Shown: one piece after another, positions 1 to 9,462 of the stretch
Numbering within the stretch: the stretch's first letter is position 1
How the letters are laid out: each line of letters starts with the position of its first letter
DNA from: Rahnella variigena
Lineage (GTDB): Bacteria; Pseudomonadota; Gammaproteobacteria; Enterobacterales; Enterobacteriaceae
Direction of reading: 5' to 3'
Assembly (NCBI RefSeq): GCF_003610915.1
Contig: NZ_NSDJ01000001.1
Location: forward strand, 372,001-436,000
DNA: 64,000 nucleotides
The notes under the pieces: model-generated
What the model was told of the DNA's origin: nothing
What the model saw: only the letters and a program-made list of their open reading frames with translations
Database searches by the model: none
Translations under genes and position numbers: made by a program

Positions 1-25
1 TCAGAAAATCAAAATTGAGGCAATT

Positions 26-2581
26 ATGAGCAAAGTCAGACTCGCGATTATTGGCAACGGCATGGTCGGCCATCGCTTTATCGAAGACTTACTGGATAAA
101 GCAGAACCGGGTCAGTTCGACATCACGGTATTATGTGAAGAGCCGCGCGTGGCCTATGACCGCGTCCATCTTTCCTCCTATTTTTCACATCACACCGCCG
201 AAGAACTGTCACTGGTTCGTGAAGGGTTTTACGAAAAGCACAACGTGAATGTGCTGATTGGCGAACGCGCCATTACGCTCAACCGCCAGGAAAAAGTTAT
301 TCATTCCAGCAGCGGCCGGACGGTGTATTACGACAAACTGATTATCGCGACCGGTTCCTACCCGTGGGTTCCGCCGATCACTGGCTCTGACGGTCAGGAT
401 TGCTTTGTTTACCGCACCATTGAAGACCTACACGCGATTGAATCCTGCGCCCGTCGCAGCAAACGCGGGGCAGTAGTCGGCGGCGGTTTGCTCGGCCTCG
501 AAGCCGCCGGTGCGTTGAAAAACCTCGGCGTTGAAACGCATGTAGTTGAATTCGCACCCGGTCTGATGGCCGAACAGCTCGATGTCATGGGCGGCAGCCA
601 GCTGCGCCAGAAAATCGAAAGCATGGGTGTGCAGGTTCATACCGCCAAAAATACCAAACAGATTGTTCAGGGCGGCACGTCTGCCCGTAAGACGATGGAA
701 TTCGCCGACGGCACTTTCCTCGAAGTCGATTTCATCGTGTTCTCTACCGGTATCCGCCCGCAGGATAAACTGGCGCGCCAGTGTGATTTAGACATCGCCC
801 CGCGCGGTGGCATCGTGATTAACGATCAGTGCCAGACCAGCGATCCGGATGTGTACGCCATCGGCGAATGTGCGTCGTGGAATCAGCGCACCTTCGGTCT
901 GGTGGCGCCGGGCTACAAAATGGCGCAGGTCACCGCCGACCATTTACTTGGTCGCGATAACGCCTTCACGGGCGCAGACATGAGCGCCAAACTGAAACTG
1001 TTAGGCGTAGATGTGGCCGGTATCGGTGATGCGCACGCACGCACACCGGGCGCGCGCAGCTACGTTTACCTCGATGAAAGCAAGGCGCTCTATAAACGTC
1101 TGGTGGTCAGCGAAGACAATAAAACACTGCTCGGCGCAGTGCTGGTGGGTGATACCAGCGATTACGGCAATCTGCTGCAACTGGTGCTGAACAGCATTCC
1201 GTTGCCAGAAAACCCGGACGCGCTGATCTTACCTGCCCACGCAGGCAGCGGCGGCGGCGCGGTCATTGGTACCGATGCCTTGCCGGAAAGCGCGCAAATT
1301 TGCTCCTGCTTTGACGTCACTAAAGGCGACATCATCAAAGCCGTTCAGGGCGGTTGTCATACCGTAGCGGCACTGAAATCAGCGACCAAAGCCGGTACCG
1401 GCTGCGGCGGCTGTATTCCGCTGGTGACACAGGTGCTGAATGCCGAACTGAGCAAGCAGGGCATCGAAGTTAATCATCATCTGTGCGAGCACTTCGCCTA
1501 TTCACGTCAGGAGCTTTATCACCTGATCCGCGTTGAAGGCATCCGTTCGTACGATGATTTGCTGAATAAATACGGCAAAGGCTACGGCTGCGAAGTGTGT
1601 AAACCGACCGTCGGCTCGCTGCTGGCGTCGTGCTGGAACGATTACGTGCTCAAGCCACAGCACACGCCGTTGCAGGACACCAATGATGTGTTCCTCGCCA
1701 ACATGCAAAAAGACGGCACCTATTCCGTGATCCCGCGCTCGCCGGGCGGTGAAATCACGCCGCAAGGGTTGCAGGCGATTGGCGAAATCGCAGCTGAATA
1801 TAATCTTTACACCAAGATCACCGGCTCGCAGCGCATCGGCATGTTCGGCGCGCAGAAAGACGATTTACCGGCCATCTGGCAGAAACTGATCAACGCCGGA
1901 TTCGAAACCGGTCAGGCCTACGCCAAAGCGTTGCGTATGGCGAAAACCTGCGTCGGCAGCACCTGGTGCCGTTACGGCGTGGGCGACAGCCTCGGTTTCG
2001 GCATCAGCCTGGAAAACCGCTACAAAGGCATCCGTACGCCGCACAAAATGAAGTTCGGCGTGTCCGGCTGTACCCGCGAATGTTCTGAAGCGCAGGGCAA
2101 GGATGTCGGGATTATCGCGACGGAAAATGGCTGGAACCTGTACGTCTGCGGTAACGGCGGCATGAAACCTCGCCATGGCGATTTACTGGCAGCCGACCTT
2201 GATAACGATACCCTGCTGCGTTACCTCGACCGCTTCATGATGTTCTACATCCGCACTGCCGATAAGTTGCAACGTACGTCAGTCTGGATGGACAACCTCG
2301 AAGGCGGCATCGACTACCTGCGTAAAGTCATCATCGATAACAAACTGGGGTTAAACGATCAGCTGGAAGCCGAACTGTCGCGCCTGCGGGGATCCGCGGT
2401 TTGCGAGTGGCAGGAAACGCTGAATGACCCGGCGGCGCAAACCCGCTTTACCCACTTTATCAACAGCAGCCAGCGCGACCCGAATGTGCAGTTCGTCGGT
2501 GAACGTCAGCAGCATCGTCCGGCGCGTCCGGACGAGCGTATTCCGGTGACACAAATCGCTGACGGGGAGGAAGTATTATGA
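26..2581 (+). CDS. nirB: NADH-dependent nitrite reductase, large subunit
   Basis: Reduces nitrite to ammonia in the cytoplasm with NADH as donor; works with NirD. The 851-aa protein is close to the E. coli length. In order it shows an FAD Rossmann motif (GNGMVG near residue 10), an NAD(P)H motif (VVGGGLLGLEAAG near 150), a BFD-like [2Fe-2S] domain with CxC near residue 427 and CxxC near 459, and a C-terminal siroheme/[4Fe-4S] domain with C-x5-C (TCVGSTWC, about 641-648) and C-x3-C (CTREC, about 682-686). ATG at 26 has an upstream AGG. The stop overlaps the nirD start by 4 bp (ATGA), so translation is probably coupled. The promoter lies outside the window. Confidence 0.97.
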   Translation: MSKVRLAIIGNGMVGHRFIEDLLDKAEPGQFDITVLCEEPRVAYDRVHLSSYFSHHTAEELSLVREGFYEKHNVNVLIGERAITLNRQEKVIHSSSGRTVYYDKLIIATGSYPWVPPITGSDGQDCFVYRTIEDLHAIESCARRSKRGAVVGGGLLGLEAAGALKNLGVETHVVEFAPGLMAEQLDVMGGSQLRQKIESMGVQVHTAKNTKQIVQGGTSARKTMEFADGTFLEVDFIVFSTGIRPQDKLARQCDLDIAPRGGIVINDQCQTSDPDVYAIGECASWNQRTFGLVAPGYKMAQVTADHLLGRDNAFTGADMSAKLKLLGVDVAGIGDAHARTPGARSYVYLDESKALYKRLVVSEDNKTLLGAVLVGDTSDYGNLLQLVLNSIPLPENPDALILPAHAGSGGGAVIGTDALPESAQICSCFDVTKGDIIKAVQGGCHTVAALKSATKAGTGCGGCIPLVTQVLNAELSKQGIEVNHHLCEHFAYSRQELYHLIRVEGIRSYDDLLNKYGKGYGCEVCKPTVGSLLASCWNDYVLKPQHTPLQDTNDVFLANMQKDGTYSVIPRSPGGEITPQGLQAIGEIAAEYNLYTKITGSQRIGMFGAQKDDLPAIWQKLINAGFETGQAYAKALRMAKTCVGSTWCRYGVGDSLGFGISLENRYKGIRTPHKMKFGVSGCTRECSEAQGKDVGIIATENGWNLYVCGNGGMKPRHGDLLAADLDNDTLLRYLDRFMMFYIRTADKLQRTSVWMDNLEGGIDYLRKVIIDNKLGLNDQLEAELSRLRGSAVCEWQETLNDPAAQTRFTHFINSSQRDPNVQFVGERQQHRPARPDERIPVTQIADGEEVL

Positions 2582-2928
2582 GCCAGTGGTTAACGCTTTG
2601 TTCTGTCGATCAGATCCTGCCAGGTTGCGGCGTTTGCGCACTGGCGGACGGTCAGCAAATCGCGCTGTTCCGTCCGTATGCCGACGAGCAGATTTTTGCG
2701 CTGTCGAATATCGACCCGTTCGCGCAGGCCAGCGTGCTGTCACGCGGGATTATCGCCGAACATCAGGGCGAACTCTGGGTCGCCAGTCCGCTGAAAAAAC
2801 AACATTTTCGCCTGACAGACGGCCTTTGTATGGAAGATGAAGCGCATTCAATTTCCGCCTACGACGTGCGTGTCCACGACGGCAATGTTGAACTGAATAC
2901 CGCCAGTCTTCAGGTGCAAACCAGCTAA
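2578..2928 (+). CDS. nirD: Nitrite reductase small subunit
   Basis: Rieske-like small subunit required for NirB activity. The 116-aa protein begins MSQWLTLCSVDQILPG and keeps the VCAL...FRPYADEQIFAL...IDPF pattern of the NirD family, including the ASVLSRGI segment. As in enterobacterial NirD, the Rieske Cys-His cluster ligands are not intact, so it is a structural or assembly subunit rather than a redox carrier. It overlaps nirB by 4 bp. It is a little longer at the C-terminus than the E. coli protein (about 108 aa). A strong hairpin follows 15 bp after the stop. Confidence 0.95.
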   Translation: MSQWLTLCSVDQILPGCGVCALADGQQIALFRPYADEQIFALSNIDPFAQASVLSRGIIAEHQGELWVASPLKKQHFRLTDGLCMEDEAHSISAYDVRVHDGNVELNTASLQVQTS

Positions 2929-2942
2929 ACTCCGCGCTTTCC

Positions 2943-2962
2943 ACGCCGCCTCCGGGCGGCGT
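2943..2962 (+). terminator. GC-rich hairpin between nirD and cysG
   Basis: An 8-bp perfect stem (ACGCCGCC / GGCGGCGT) with a 4-nt TCCG loop lies between nirD and cysG. The bases after it are only moderately T-rich (TTGTTCATATTT), so it may be a partial terminator or an RNA stability element that lowers cysG expression relative to nirBD. It sits where nirC would be expected in E. coli. Confidence 0.55.
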
Positions 2963-3032
2963 TGTTCATATTTAAAAGAATGTCGTTAAAAGAACGCCGT
3001 ATCAAAACGCGCCATCTCAGAGAAGATTATCT

Positions 3033-4415
3033 ATGGATTACCTGCCCCTTTTTTGTCAGTTAAAAAACAGAGCCTGTTTGCTGGTCGGTGCCGGTGACGT
3101 GGCTGAACGTAAAGCGCGCCTGCTGCTGGATGCCGGTGCAAAACTGACGGTTAACGCCCTCACCTTCACGTCACAGTTTCAGATCTGGGCTGAGGAAGGC
3201 AAAGTCCGGCTGCTGAAAGGCGAATTTTCCCCGTTGCTGGTCGATGAAAAATGGCTGGTGATCGCCGCGACCGATTCAGACTTAGTGAATCAGGAAGTCA
3301 GCGAAGCCGCTGAACATCGCCGCGTATTCTGTAATGTGGTCGATGCCCCTGAAAGCGCCAGCGTAATCATGCCGTCGATCATCGACCGTTCACCGCTGAT
3401 GATCGCGGTGTCTTCCGGCGGCAATGCCCCGGTGCTGGCGCGTTTGCTGCGTGAACGTCTGGAATCCATTTTGCCGCAACATCTGGGCAAACTGGCACAG
3501 GTGGCGGGCGGATTGCGGGCTCGCGTGAAAACGCACTTTACCGATGCCTCTGAGCGCCGCCGCTGGTGGGAAAAGCTGTTCAATCATCATCGTCTGGCGC
3601 AGTCGCTGGCGAATAATGACGAGGCACAAAGCGGGCAATATCTCGAAGAACTGTTCAGCGAACCGGTCGATAAACACGGCGAGGTCATTCTGGTCGGTGC
3701 CGGGCCGGGCGATGCCGGATTGCTGACACTGAAAGGTTTGCAGCACATGCAACTGGCCGATGTGGTGGTTTACGACCGGCTGGTTTCCGACGGCGTGATG
3801 AATCTGATACGTCGTGATGCCGAGCGAATTTTTGTCGGCAAACGCGCCGGGCATCATTGTGTGCCGCAGGAACGTATCAACGAAATCCTGCTGGAACAGG
3901 CGCAAATGGGCAAACGCGTTGTCCGGCTAAAAGGCGGCGATCCCTTTATCTTTGGCCGTGGCGGCGAAGAACTGGAAGCACTGAAAGCCGCGGGTATCGC
4001 ATTTTCCGTGGTACCGGGTATCACGGCGGCATCCGGGTGCTCTGCCTATAGCGGCATTCCACTGACCCATCGCGATCACGCGCAAAGCGTGCGGCTCATC
4101 ACCGGTCATGCAAAGCAGGATGGCGTTTTAGACTGGGCCTGTCTGGCGCAGGGTCAGCAAACGCTGGTGTTTTATATGGGGCTGACCCAGGCCTCTGAGA
4201 TCCAGCGCCGTCTGCTGGAAAACGGGTTGCCAGCAGAAACGCCTGTGGCACTGGTCGAAAACGGCACCAGCCAGACGCAGCGCGTGGTCACCGGCATTCT
4301 CACTGAGCTCGGTAATCTGGCGACACAGGTACAGAGCCCGAGTTTGATCATTGTAGGTACCGTAGTGAGTTTGCGTCAGAAACTGAACTGGTTTGCCAGC
4401 GAAACCCGTCTGTAA
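3033..4415 (+). CDS. cysG: Siroheme synthase (trifunctional)
   Basis: Makes siroheme from uroporphyrinogen III, for NirB and for sulfite reductase. The 460-aa protein has an N-terminal precorrin-2 dehydrogenase/ferrochelatase module (NAD motif [11 protein letters not shown] at 18-28; the Ser-128 that is phosphorylated in the Salmonella enzyme lies in the SSGGNAP loop) and a C-terminal SAM-dependent uroporphyrinogen-III methyltransferase module ([15 protein letters not shown] and [15 protein letters not shown]). ATG at 3033 is preceded by AGAGAAGA. It follows nirD after 104 bp with no nirC between them. Presumably it is co-transcribed with nirBD, with some separate control. Confidence 0.97.
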   Translation: MDYLPLFCQLKNRACLLVGAGDVAERKARLLLDAGAKLTVNALTFTSQFQIWAEEGKVRLLKGEFSPLLVDEKWLVIAATDSDLVNQEVSEAAEHRRVFCNVVDAPESASVIMPSIIDRSPLMIAVSSGGNAPVLARLLRERLESILPQHLGKLAQVAGGLRARVKTHFTDASERRRWWEKLFNHHRLAQSLANNDEAQSGQYLEELFSEPVDKHGEVILVGAGPGDAGLLTLKGLQHMQLADVVVYDRLVSDGVMNLIRRDAERIFVGKRAGHHCVPQERINEILLEQAQMGKRVVRLKGGDPFIFGRGGEELEALKAAGIAFSVVPGITAASGCSAYSGIPLTHRDHAQSVRLITGHAKQDGVLDWACLAQGQQTLVFYMGLTQASEIQRRLLENGLPAETPVALVENGTSQTQRVVTGILTELGNLATQVQSPSLIIVGTVVSLRQKLNWFASETRL

Positions 4416-4654
4416 CGCCCTTCTGCTCAAAAAATCTCCATTTATTTTATTAATCAATTCAGAGAAGTGAATTCAGATTCACTTCTCGCCCTCCACTTAT
4501 AAGATAAATCTTATAACAGAATATAATTCTTGTTATCTCACCTTTCGCGATCGCAATTCAAAATAATCACCAGACCCAAATGGAATATTCAGAATCTTCA
4601 CCTTAAACTTTAATTACGCCAACTGTGGCGTAATCTCCCGTGGAGGGTCAAATC

Positions 4655-5815
4655 ATGCGCCATACCATTCATGTTGGTCATGTTAACAAGGTTGCCCTGG
4701 CAATCTTAGTCGCCCTGTCACTGGCTGCCTGTAGCGGCAGTGGCGGCGGCGGTTCTTCTCATACGGCAAAAACATCCACGACCGGATCGGCAACAACCGG
4801 CGATGGAACGACTTCAGGCAGTGACGGAACCACTACCGCAGGAACCGGCACCAGTACAGGGACAGGAACCACCACTACAGGTGATGGCACAACTACTGCG
4901 GGGAATGGAAGCGGAACGGGTACCGGAACAGGCACAGGAACGGGGACTGGCACCGGAACAGGGACCGGAACAACACCATCAACAACCCTCGCGACGGGCA
5001 CCATCCTGAGCAGTGCGGGCGGTGCGGTGAGCGGTGTAGGGACGCAAGTCAGCAGCATCGCAACTCAGACGCCAGTCAGTAATATTCCTGTCGCCGGTAC
5101 CGGCGTCGTGACCATCATCGACAGCACCGGTAAAGCCGTAACTGCCGTCGGCAGCGGCGTGCAAAACGGTGTAGGACAACTCGGCACCAATCCGAATGCA
5201 ATAGGCACCACTGTCGCCGGTGTACCTGTTGCCGTGGCTGATTTAGGCACCGGCGTTTCCGGACTGGGTACTTCTCTGGCAGCAAACACCACCGGAACAC
5301 CTGCCAGTGGCGTGACATCAGCCGCAGGCGGTCTGGTGGATAATGTCGGGAAAGTGGTCACCACCACGGGTAACGGATTAGCCGCGAATGTGCAGACCGG
5401 CTCACTCTCCAATGTAACCACTGCCGCCACCGGCATCGTCACCCCCGTTGTCGCCAAGATTCAGGGCACTACTCAAACCGTGGGCGGTGCCACAGGACTG
5501 GGCGCACCGGTTAACGGCTTGCTGAATCAGGTCGGCACCACCGTGAGTGGCGCAGGCACGCAACTTTCCACCAGCACGCCAGCACTAGCCGGCCTGGGGA
5601 CAACGGTGACGGATACCGGACAGGCCGTTTCTAAAACCGGCACGATCCTGGTTCCGGCGAGCAGCACCACCACGACAACCGCCAGTAATTCCGGCAGCAT
5701 CTCAGCCGGAGCAGGAGCATCGGCTTCACAATCAGGAGGATTACTTGCTGGCGTGGGCACCACCGTCGGCGGCCTCACAGGAGGACTGGGTCTGAAAGTC
5801 AAAACAACCCCATAA
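4655..5815 (+). CDS. Low-complexity surface lipoprotein (collagen-like/TPS-partner candidate)
   Basis: Secreted lipoprotein of unknown function, 386 aa. The start is set at ATG 4655 because GGAGGG at 4641-4646 is a strong ribosome site at good spacing; the in-frame GTG at 4640 would consume it. Residues 1-26 are a lipoprotein signal ending in the lipobox LAAC, with Cys-26 as the predicted lipidated residue. The mature part is almost wholly G/T/A/S/V/L: by eye it has no Glu, Arg, Met, Phe, Tyr, Trp or further Cys, and about seven Asp and seven Lys. A Thr/Ser/Gly linker with ten Gly-Thr units (residues 87-106) leads to about 270 residues with recurrent G-x-x-V-x-x-V/L-G spacing. It is followed by a TpsB gene, suggesting it is that translocator's cargo, yet it lacks a TPS/haemagglutination domain. 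It resembles proteins automatically named collagen-like triple helix repeat proteins, but I see no Gly-X-Y tract. Confidence 0.75.
   Translation: MRHTIHVGHVNKVALAILVALSLAACSGSGGGGSSHTAKTSTTGSATTGDGTTSGSDGTTTAGTGTSTGTGTTTTGDGTTTAGNGSGTGTGTGTGTGTGTGTGTGTTPSTTLATGTILSSAGGAVSGVGTQVSSIATQTPVSNIPVAGTGVVTIIDSTGKAVTAVGSGVQNGVGQLGTNPNAIGTTVAGVPVAVADLGTGVSGLGTSLAANTTGTPASGVTSAAGGLVDNVGKVVTTTGNGLAANVQTGSLSNVTTAATGIVTPVVAKIQGTTQTVGGATGLGAPVNGLLNQVGTTVSGAGTQLSTSTPALAGLGTTVTDTGQAVSKTGTILVPASSTTTTTASNSGSISAGAGASASQSGGLLAGVGTTVGGLTGGLGLKVKTTP
4913..4972 (+). repeat. In-frame hexanucleotide repeat encoding (Gly-Thr)10
   Basis: Ten consecutive GGN-ACN units within the lipoprotein gene encode ten Gly-Thr dipeptides. 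Codons vary at third positions (gga/ggt/ggc/ggg and acg/acc/aca/act), so the repeat is kept at protein level rather than being a fresh slippage tract. Unit changes would alter length by two residues without a frameshift. Confidence 0.85.
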
Positions 5816-5872
5816 GTCTGATGTGGTAAATCTATAGCTGTAAATCTGTCGTTGTTGTCTTCAGCTGTAAAA

Positions 5873-5908
5873 AAGCCCGCTCTCCGGTTTCCTGCGCAGA
5901 GCGGGCTT
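5873..5908 (-). terminator. Strong hairpin, intrinsic terminator in minus orientation
   Basis: An 11-bp perfect stem (AAGCCCGCTCT / AGAGCGGGCTT) with a 14-nt loop. The run of A residues lies on its left side (5867-5874), which on the minus strand is a T-tract directly after the hairpin. It therefore looks like a minus-strand intrinsic terminator, although both flanking genes are on the plus strand. On the plus strand it has no T-tail and would act as an intra-operon stem between the lipoprotein and tpsB. Confidence 0.7.
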
Positions 5909-5954
5909 GATTCACCGGGTTCCAACATTTGCCTGTGCGTTCAAAGGAATATTT

Positions 5955-7682
5955 ATGAGAATAAAATCCTGCATGGTGGCTTTATTGGGTTCTGCCATTG
6001 GTTACAGTTCGGCAGATATGTTTCCCACTTTGATCGACCCGAATAACCCGGCCAAACTGGCTGAGCCCATTTCCCAGCCTCCGGCCAAAACGCAAAAAAT
6101 CGCCTTACCTTCACACTCCTTACCGGCAAAAGATTCCGCCCCCAAGCTGACACCTCAGACGCTGATTGAGATAAAACACATTCAGTTTATCGGCGGTACT
6201 CAATACCCGCTGGATTCTCTGGTTGCGCCCTTCGCGTCCTTTGTGGGCAAAAAGGTGCCGCTGTCGGCATTACTGTCCGCCACTGATTCCATCACGCAAC
6301 GCTATCACCGCGACGGTTTTATTCTCTCTTACGCCTATATTCCGGCCGATAACTTTAAAGACGGCACCCTCAAAGTCGGGCTGGTCGAAGGATATATTTC
6401 CGGAACCCAAATCCACAGCGACAATCAGCAGGTCGGCCGCTGGCTAAGCAAATTATCGCAGCACATCATGGCGGAGAAACCGCTGACGCAGGACACCTTC
6501 GAGCGCTACACGATTCTGATGCAACGCACGCCGGACACTAAAGTCAGCGCGACGGCCAATAATCCGAACAATATTTACGGCGCCACCGCGCTGAATGTAG
6601 ATGCGGTGCGGCAGCGAAACTGGAATATCGCCACCGCCGTGGATACCCGCAAAGGTGACAGTTCTGCGGTGGTGAACGCCACGCTGAGCGGCCTGAGCAC
6701 CTACGGCGAACAACTGGGTATTGCGACACTCATCCCGCTGGAAAGTGATACCCGCAAAACCTATGCCGGTCTGAACTATCAGCAATATCTCGGTGACGAT
6801 GGATTGCTGATGCAGCTTAAAGGCAGCTATTACCAGCAGAAAGACAAGGATTACAACACCATCCTGTTTCTGCCTAACGGCATCACTGTGGATTCACAGG
6901 ATAAGCAAACGCAATACAACGGTGGCGTGGTATTCAGTTACCCGTTACAACTGACGCGGAAAAAACAGTGGACGGTCAGCGGCGGTCTGGATTATCTCGA
7001 CAAGAAATATGAGTACGATTTACTGGCAAGACTCGGCGATCAGAAACTGCAATTACCGCAGGTGAACCAGCGGATACGCTATCCGGCAGCCGAGCTTTCC
7101 CTGACCGGATATCGGGAATACGATCAGTCTTACTGGAATACGACGTTTAACGTTCGTCAGGGAATTGACGGACTCGGCGCCACCAATTCGACACCCAACG
7201 CCGATCTGACCTTTACCCGCTGGAAATTTAACGGGGACTCGGCGTATCTGTTTGATAAAAAATGGCGGCTCAGCGCGTCGGTTGAAGGCGACTGGTCTGA
7301 CAATGATTTGCCGGAGCCTGAGCGGGTGAATTTTGGTGCCCTGCATTACGGGCGTGGCTATCCGGACAGCGATGCGCAGGGGGATTATGGCGTCGGCGGA
7401 CAGGTGGAAATGCGCTATATCCATAGCCTGGAACAGGGAGTGTGGCTGAAAACCATTCAGCCTTACGCCGTGGTGGATGCGGCGCATACGGGGTTCAATC
7501 AGCAGGGGTTACCGAAGCAAAATCTGTCGTCTTACGCCATCGGTGTGATGTTTGGCGATAACCGTCATTACACGTTATCCGTGGAAGCCGCCCGCCCGAT
7601 TGGCGACACGCCGCTCGACAGCACATCCCGCGACTGGCGTTATAACGCGACATTTACCTATAACTTCAGTTCCGGCTCATGA
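5955..7682 (+). CDS. TpsB/FhaC/ShlB-type outer-membrane translocator
   Basis: Omp85-superfamily partner of two-partner (type Vb) secretion: moves a dedicated exoprotein across or onto the outer membrane. The start is ATG 5955 (AAAGGA 6 nt upstream), giving 575 aa; a TTG further upstream lies inside the preceding hairpin. The protein has a Sec signal of about 20 residues, a Pro-rich linker, a POTRA domain starting around residue 60 (IKHIQFIGGTQYP...) with the ITQRYHRDGFILSYAYIP segment, then a 16-strand-type barrel. The L6 motif GRGYP lies in the stretch GALHYGRGYPDSDAQGD. The C-terminus is YNFSSGS rather than ending exactly in Phe. The usual large TpsA gene is absent here; the only neighbour on the same strand is the upstream lipoprotein. 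Confidence 0.9.
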   Translation: MRIKSCMVALLGSAIGYSSADMFPTLIDPNNPAKLAEPISQPPAKTQKIALPSHSLPAKDSAPKLTPQTLIEIKHIQFIGGTQYPLDSLVAPFASFVGKKVPLSALLSATDSITQRYHRDGFILSYAYIPADNFKDGTLKVGLVEGYISGTQIHSDNQQVGRWLSKLSQHIMAEKPLTQDTFERYTILMQRTPDTKVSATANNPNNIYGATALNVDAVRQRNWNIATAVDTRKGDSSAVVNATLSGLSTYGEQLGIATLIPLESDTRKTYAGLNYQQYLGDDGLLMQLKGSYYQQKDKDYNTILFLPNGITVDSQDKQTQYNGGVVFSYPLQLTRKKQWTVSGGLDYLDKKYEYDLLARLGDQKLQLPQVNQRIRYPAAELSLTGYREYDQSYWNTTFNVRQGIDGLGATNSTPNADLTFTRWKFNGDSAYLFDKKWRLSASVEGDWSDNDLPEPERVNFGALHYGRGYPDSDAQGDYGVGGQVEMRYIHSLEQGVWLKTIQPYAVVDAAHTGFNQQGLPKQNLSSYAIGVMFGDNRHYTLSVEAARPIGDTPLDSTSRDWRYNATFTYNFSSGS

Positions 7683-7694
7683 TGCGCTGAAAAT

Positions 7695-7725
7695 AAAAAA
7701 CCACGTCCGGGGACGTGGTTTTTTT
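7695..7725. terminator. Bidirectional intrinsic terminator tpsB/trpS
   Basis: CCACGTC / GACGTGG stem around a CGGG loop, with A6 on the left and T7 on the right. It can terminate both the plus-strand tpsB transcript and the minus-strand trpS operon. Confidence 0.9.
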
Positions 7726-7745
7726 ACTTTGATGCCAGACCAGAA

Positions 7746-8762
7746 TTATTCGTAGCTGACAAAGCCAATGGCTTCGTAGGCTTTTTTCAGCGTCACGCTG
7801 GCACGGGCGCGGGCTTTTTCAGCGCCCTCTTTCATCACCTGTTGCAGATAAGCTTCGTCACTGCGGAAACGGTTAAAGCGCTCCTGCACCTCGGTCAGCA
7901 TGCCTGAAACAGCTTCGGCCACTGCGCCTTTCAGATGACCATACATCTGGCCTTCGAATTCTGCTTCCAGCTCAGGGATCGCTTTGCCAGTGACACCGGA
8001 AAGAATATCCAGCAGGTTAGAAACGCCCGGCTTGTTCTTAATGTCGTAACGGATGACTGGCGGCTCTTCAGAGTCGGTCATCGCACTTTTAATTTTCTTG
8101 GTCACCGCTTTCGGATCTTCCAGCAGGCCGATAACGTTTTTACGGTTGTCATCAGACTTGGACATCTTCTTGGTCGGTTCCTGCAGGGACATCACGCGGG
8201 CACCAGACTTCGGAATAAACGGCTCAGGCACAGTAAACACATCGCCATACAGCGCGTTGAAACGGGCAGCGATATCGCGGCTCAGTTCCAGATGTTGTTT
8301 CTGGTCTTCACCCACCGGCACCTGATTGGTCTGGTAAAGCAGAATATCGGCCGCCATCAGCACCGGATAGTCGAACAGACCGGCAGTGATGCTTTCGCTG
8401 TTAGAAGTCTCGTAGCGCGCAGACTTGTCTTTAAACTGCGTCATACGACCCAGCTCACCGAAATAGGTGTAGCAGTTCAGCGCCCAGCTCAGCTGACTGT
8501 GTTCAGGAACGTGAGACTGCACGAAGATGGTACTTTTCTTCGGATCAATGCCGACCGCCAGATACAGCGCCAGCGTGTCGAGTGTCGCTTTGCGCAGTTT
8601 TTCCGGATCCTGACGCACGGTGATCGCGTGCAAATCGACGATGCAGTAAATGCATTCGTAATCGTCCTGCATTTTGACCCATTGACGCAGCGCACCCATG
8701 TAGTTGCCAATGGTCAATTCGCCGGAGGGCTGTGCGCCACTAAATACGATGGGTTTACTCAT
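7746..8762 (-). CDS. trpS: Tryptophanyl-tRNA synthetase
   Basis: Class I aminoacyl-tRNA synthetase that charges tRNA-Trp. The 338-aa protein carries the HIGH-type signature as TIGN (residues 17-20) and the KMSKS loop at 199-203, plus the conserved Trp-binding segment [13 protein letters not shown]. It is a few residues longer than E. coli TrpS. It is the last gene of the aroK superoperon; its ATG lies 1 nt after the gph stop codon, so translation is probably coupled. Confidence 0.98.
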   Translation of the reverse strand: MSKPIVFSGAQPSGELTIGNYMGALRQWVKMQDDYECIYCIVDLHAITVRQDPEKLRKATLDTLALYLAVGIDPKKSTIFVQSHVPEHSQLSWALNCYTYFGELGRMTQFKDKSARYETSNSESITAGLFDYPVLMAADILLYQTNQVPVGEDQKQHLELSRDIAARFNALYGDVFTVPEPFIPKSGARVMSLQEPTKKMSKSDDNRKNVIGLLEDPKAVTKKIKSAMTDSEEPPVIRYDIKNKPGVSNLLDILSGVTGKAIPELEAEFEGQMYGHLKGAVAEAVSGMLTEVQERFNRFRSDEAYLQQVMKEGAEKARARASVTLKKAYEAIGFVSYE

Positions 8763-8763
8763 T

Positions 8764-9462
8764 TTATGCTTCCTGATCTTTTAAAGATGACAGCCCTAAT
8801 GTGGGCAAAAGGTCGGCAAAATTATCCAGCACACGATCGGGTTTGGTCAGCGCGATGGTTTCACCGTAGTTATAGCCATAAGTCATGCCGACACACGGGC
8901 AACCTGCGGCCTGTGCGGCATGGATATCATTGCGGGAATCGCCCACGAATACCATTTCACTGGCGCGCAATCCGAGCAAGGCTAACGTCATGTAGACGGG
9001 TGCCGGATGCGGTTTTTTCGCCACGACATCGTCACCGCCAATCACCACGGTGAAATAGCTGTCGATACCCAGAGATTGCAGTAATGGCGCGATGAAAGGC
9101 GTCGGTTTGTTAGTCACCAGCCCCATCGGAATTCCGGCTGCGGCCAGAGCGGCCAGCGTCTCTTTGACTTGGGGGTACAAACGGCTGCCGCCCGCGGCAG
9201 TATCGGCATAATAGTGATCGAATTTATCGCGCACTTTCTGCAGAAACTGCGGTGATAAATCGCCTTCGGCCCAGCGCACGGCGCGCTCAACCATGATATC
9301 GGCACCGTTACCAATCCAGGTGCTCAGGCGTTCAACGCCTGCGGCAGGCAAATTAAAATCTTGCAGCGCCCTGTCCAGCGCGTCAGAAAGACCGGGCGCG
9401 CTGTCAACCAGCGTGCCGTCGAGATCAAAGCCTAAACCGAGGGCTTTCAGGGGCTCAGTCAT
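8764..9462 (-). CDS. gph: Phosphoglycolate phosphatase
   Basis: HAD-superfamily phosphatase that removes 2-phosphoglycolate, including that made during repair of oxidised DNA ends. The start is ATG at 9462, giving 232 aa beginning [20 protein letters not shown]; Asp-13 and Asp-15 are the nucleophile and acid/base. Motif II is seen in [10 protein letters not shown] and motif IV in [17 protein letters not shown]. Its start overlaps the rpe stop by 8 bp. The protein is shorter than E. coli Gph (about 252 aa) mostly at the N-terminus. Confidence 0.95.
   Translation of the reverse strand: MTEPLKALGLGFDLDGTLVDSAPGLSDALDRALQDFNLPAAGVERLSTWIGNGADIMVERAVRWAEGDLSPQFLQKVRDKFDHYYADTAAGGSRLYPQVKETLAALAAAGIPMGLVTNKPTPFIAPLLQSLGIDSYFTVVIGGDDVVAKKPHPAPVYMTLALLGLRASEMVFVGDSRNDIHAAQAAGCPCVGMTYGYNYGETIALTKPDRVLDNFADLLPTLGLSSLKDQEA

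Noticed and set aside
4759..5928. Long Pro/Val-rich antisense ORFs opposite the lipoprotein gene
   Set aside because: Created by the GGN-ACN repeat and low-complexity codons on the other strand; no ribosome site and no family pattern.
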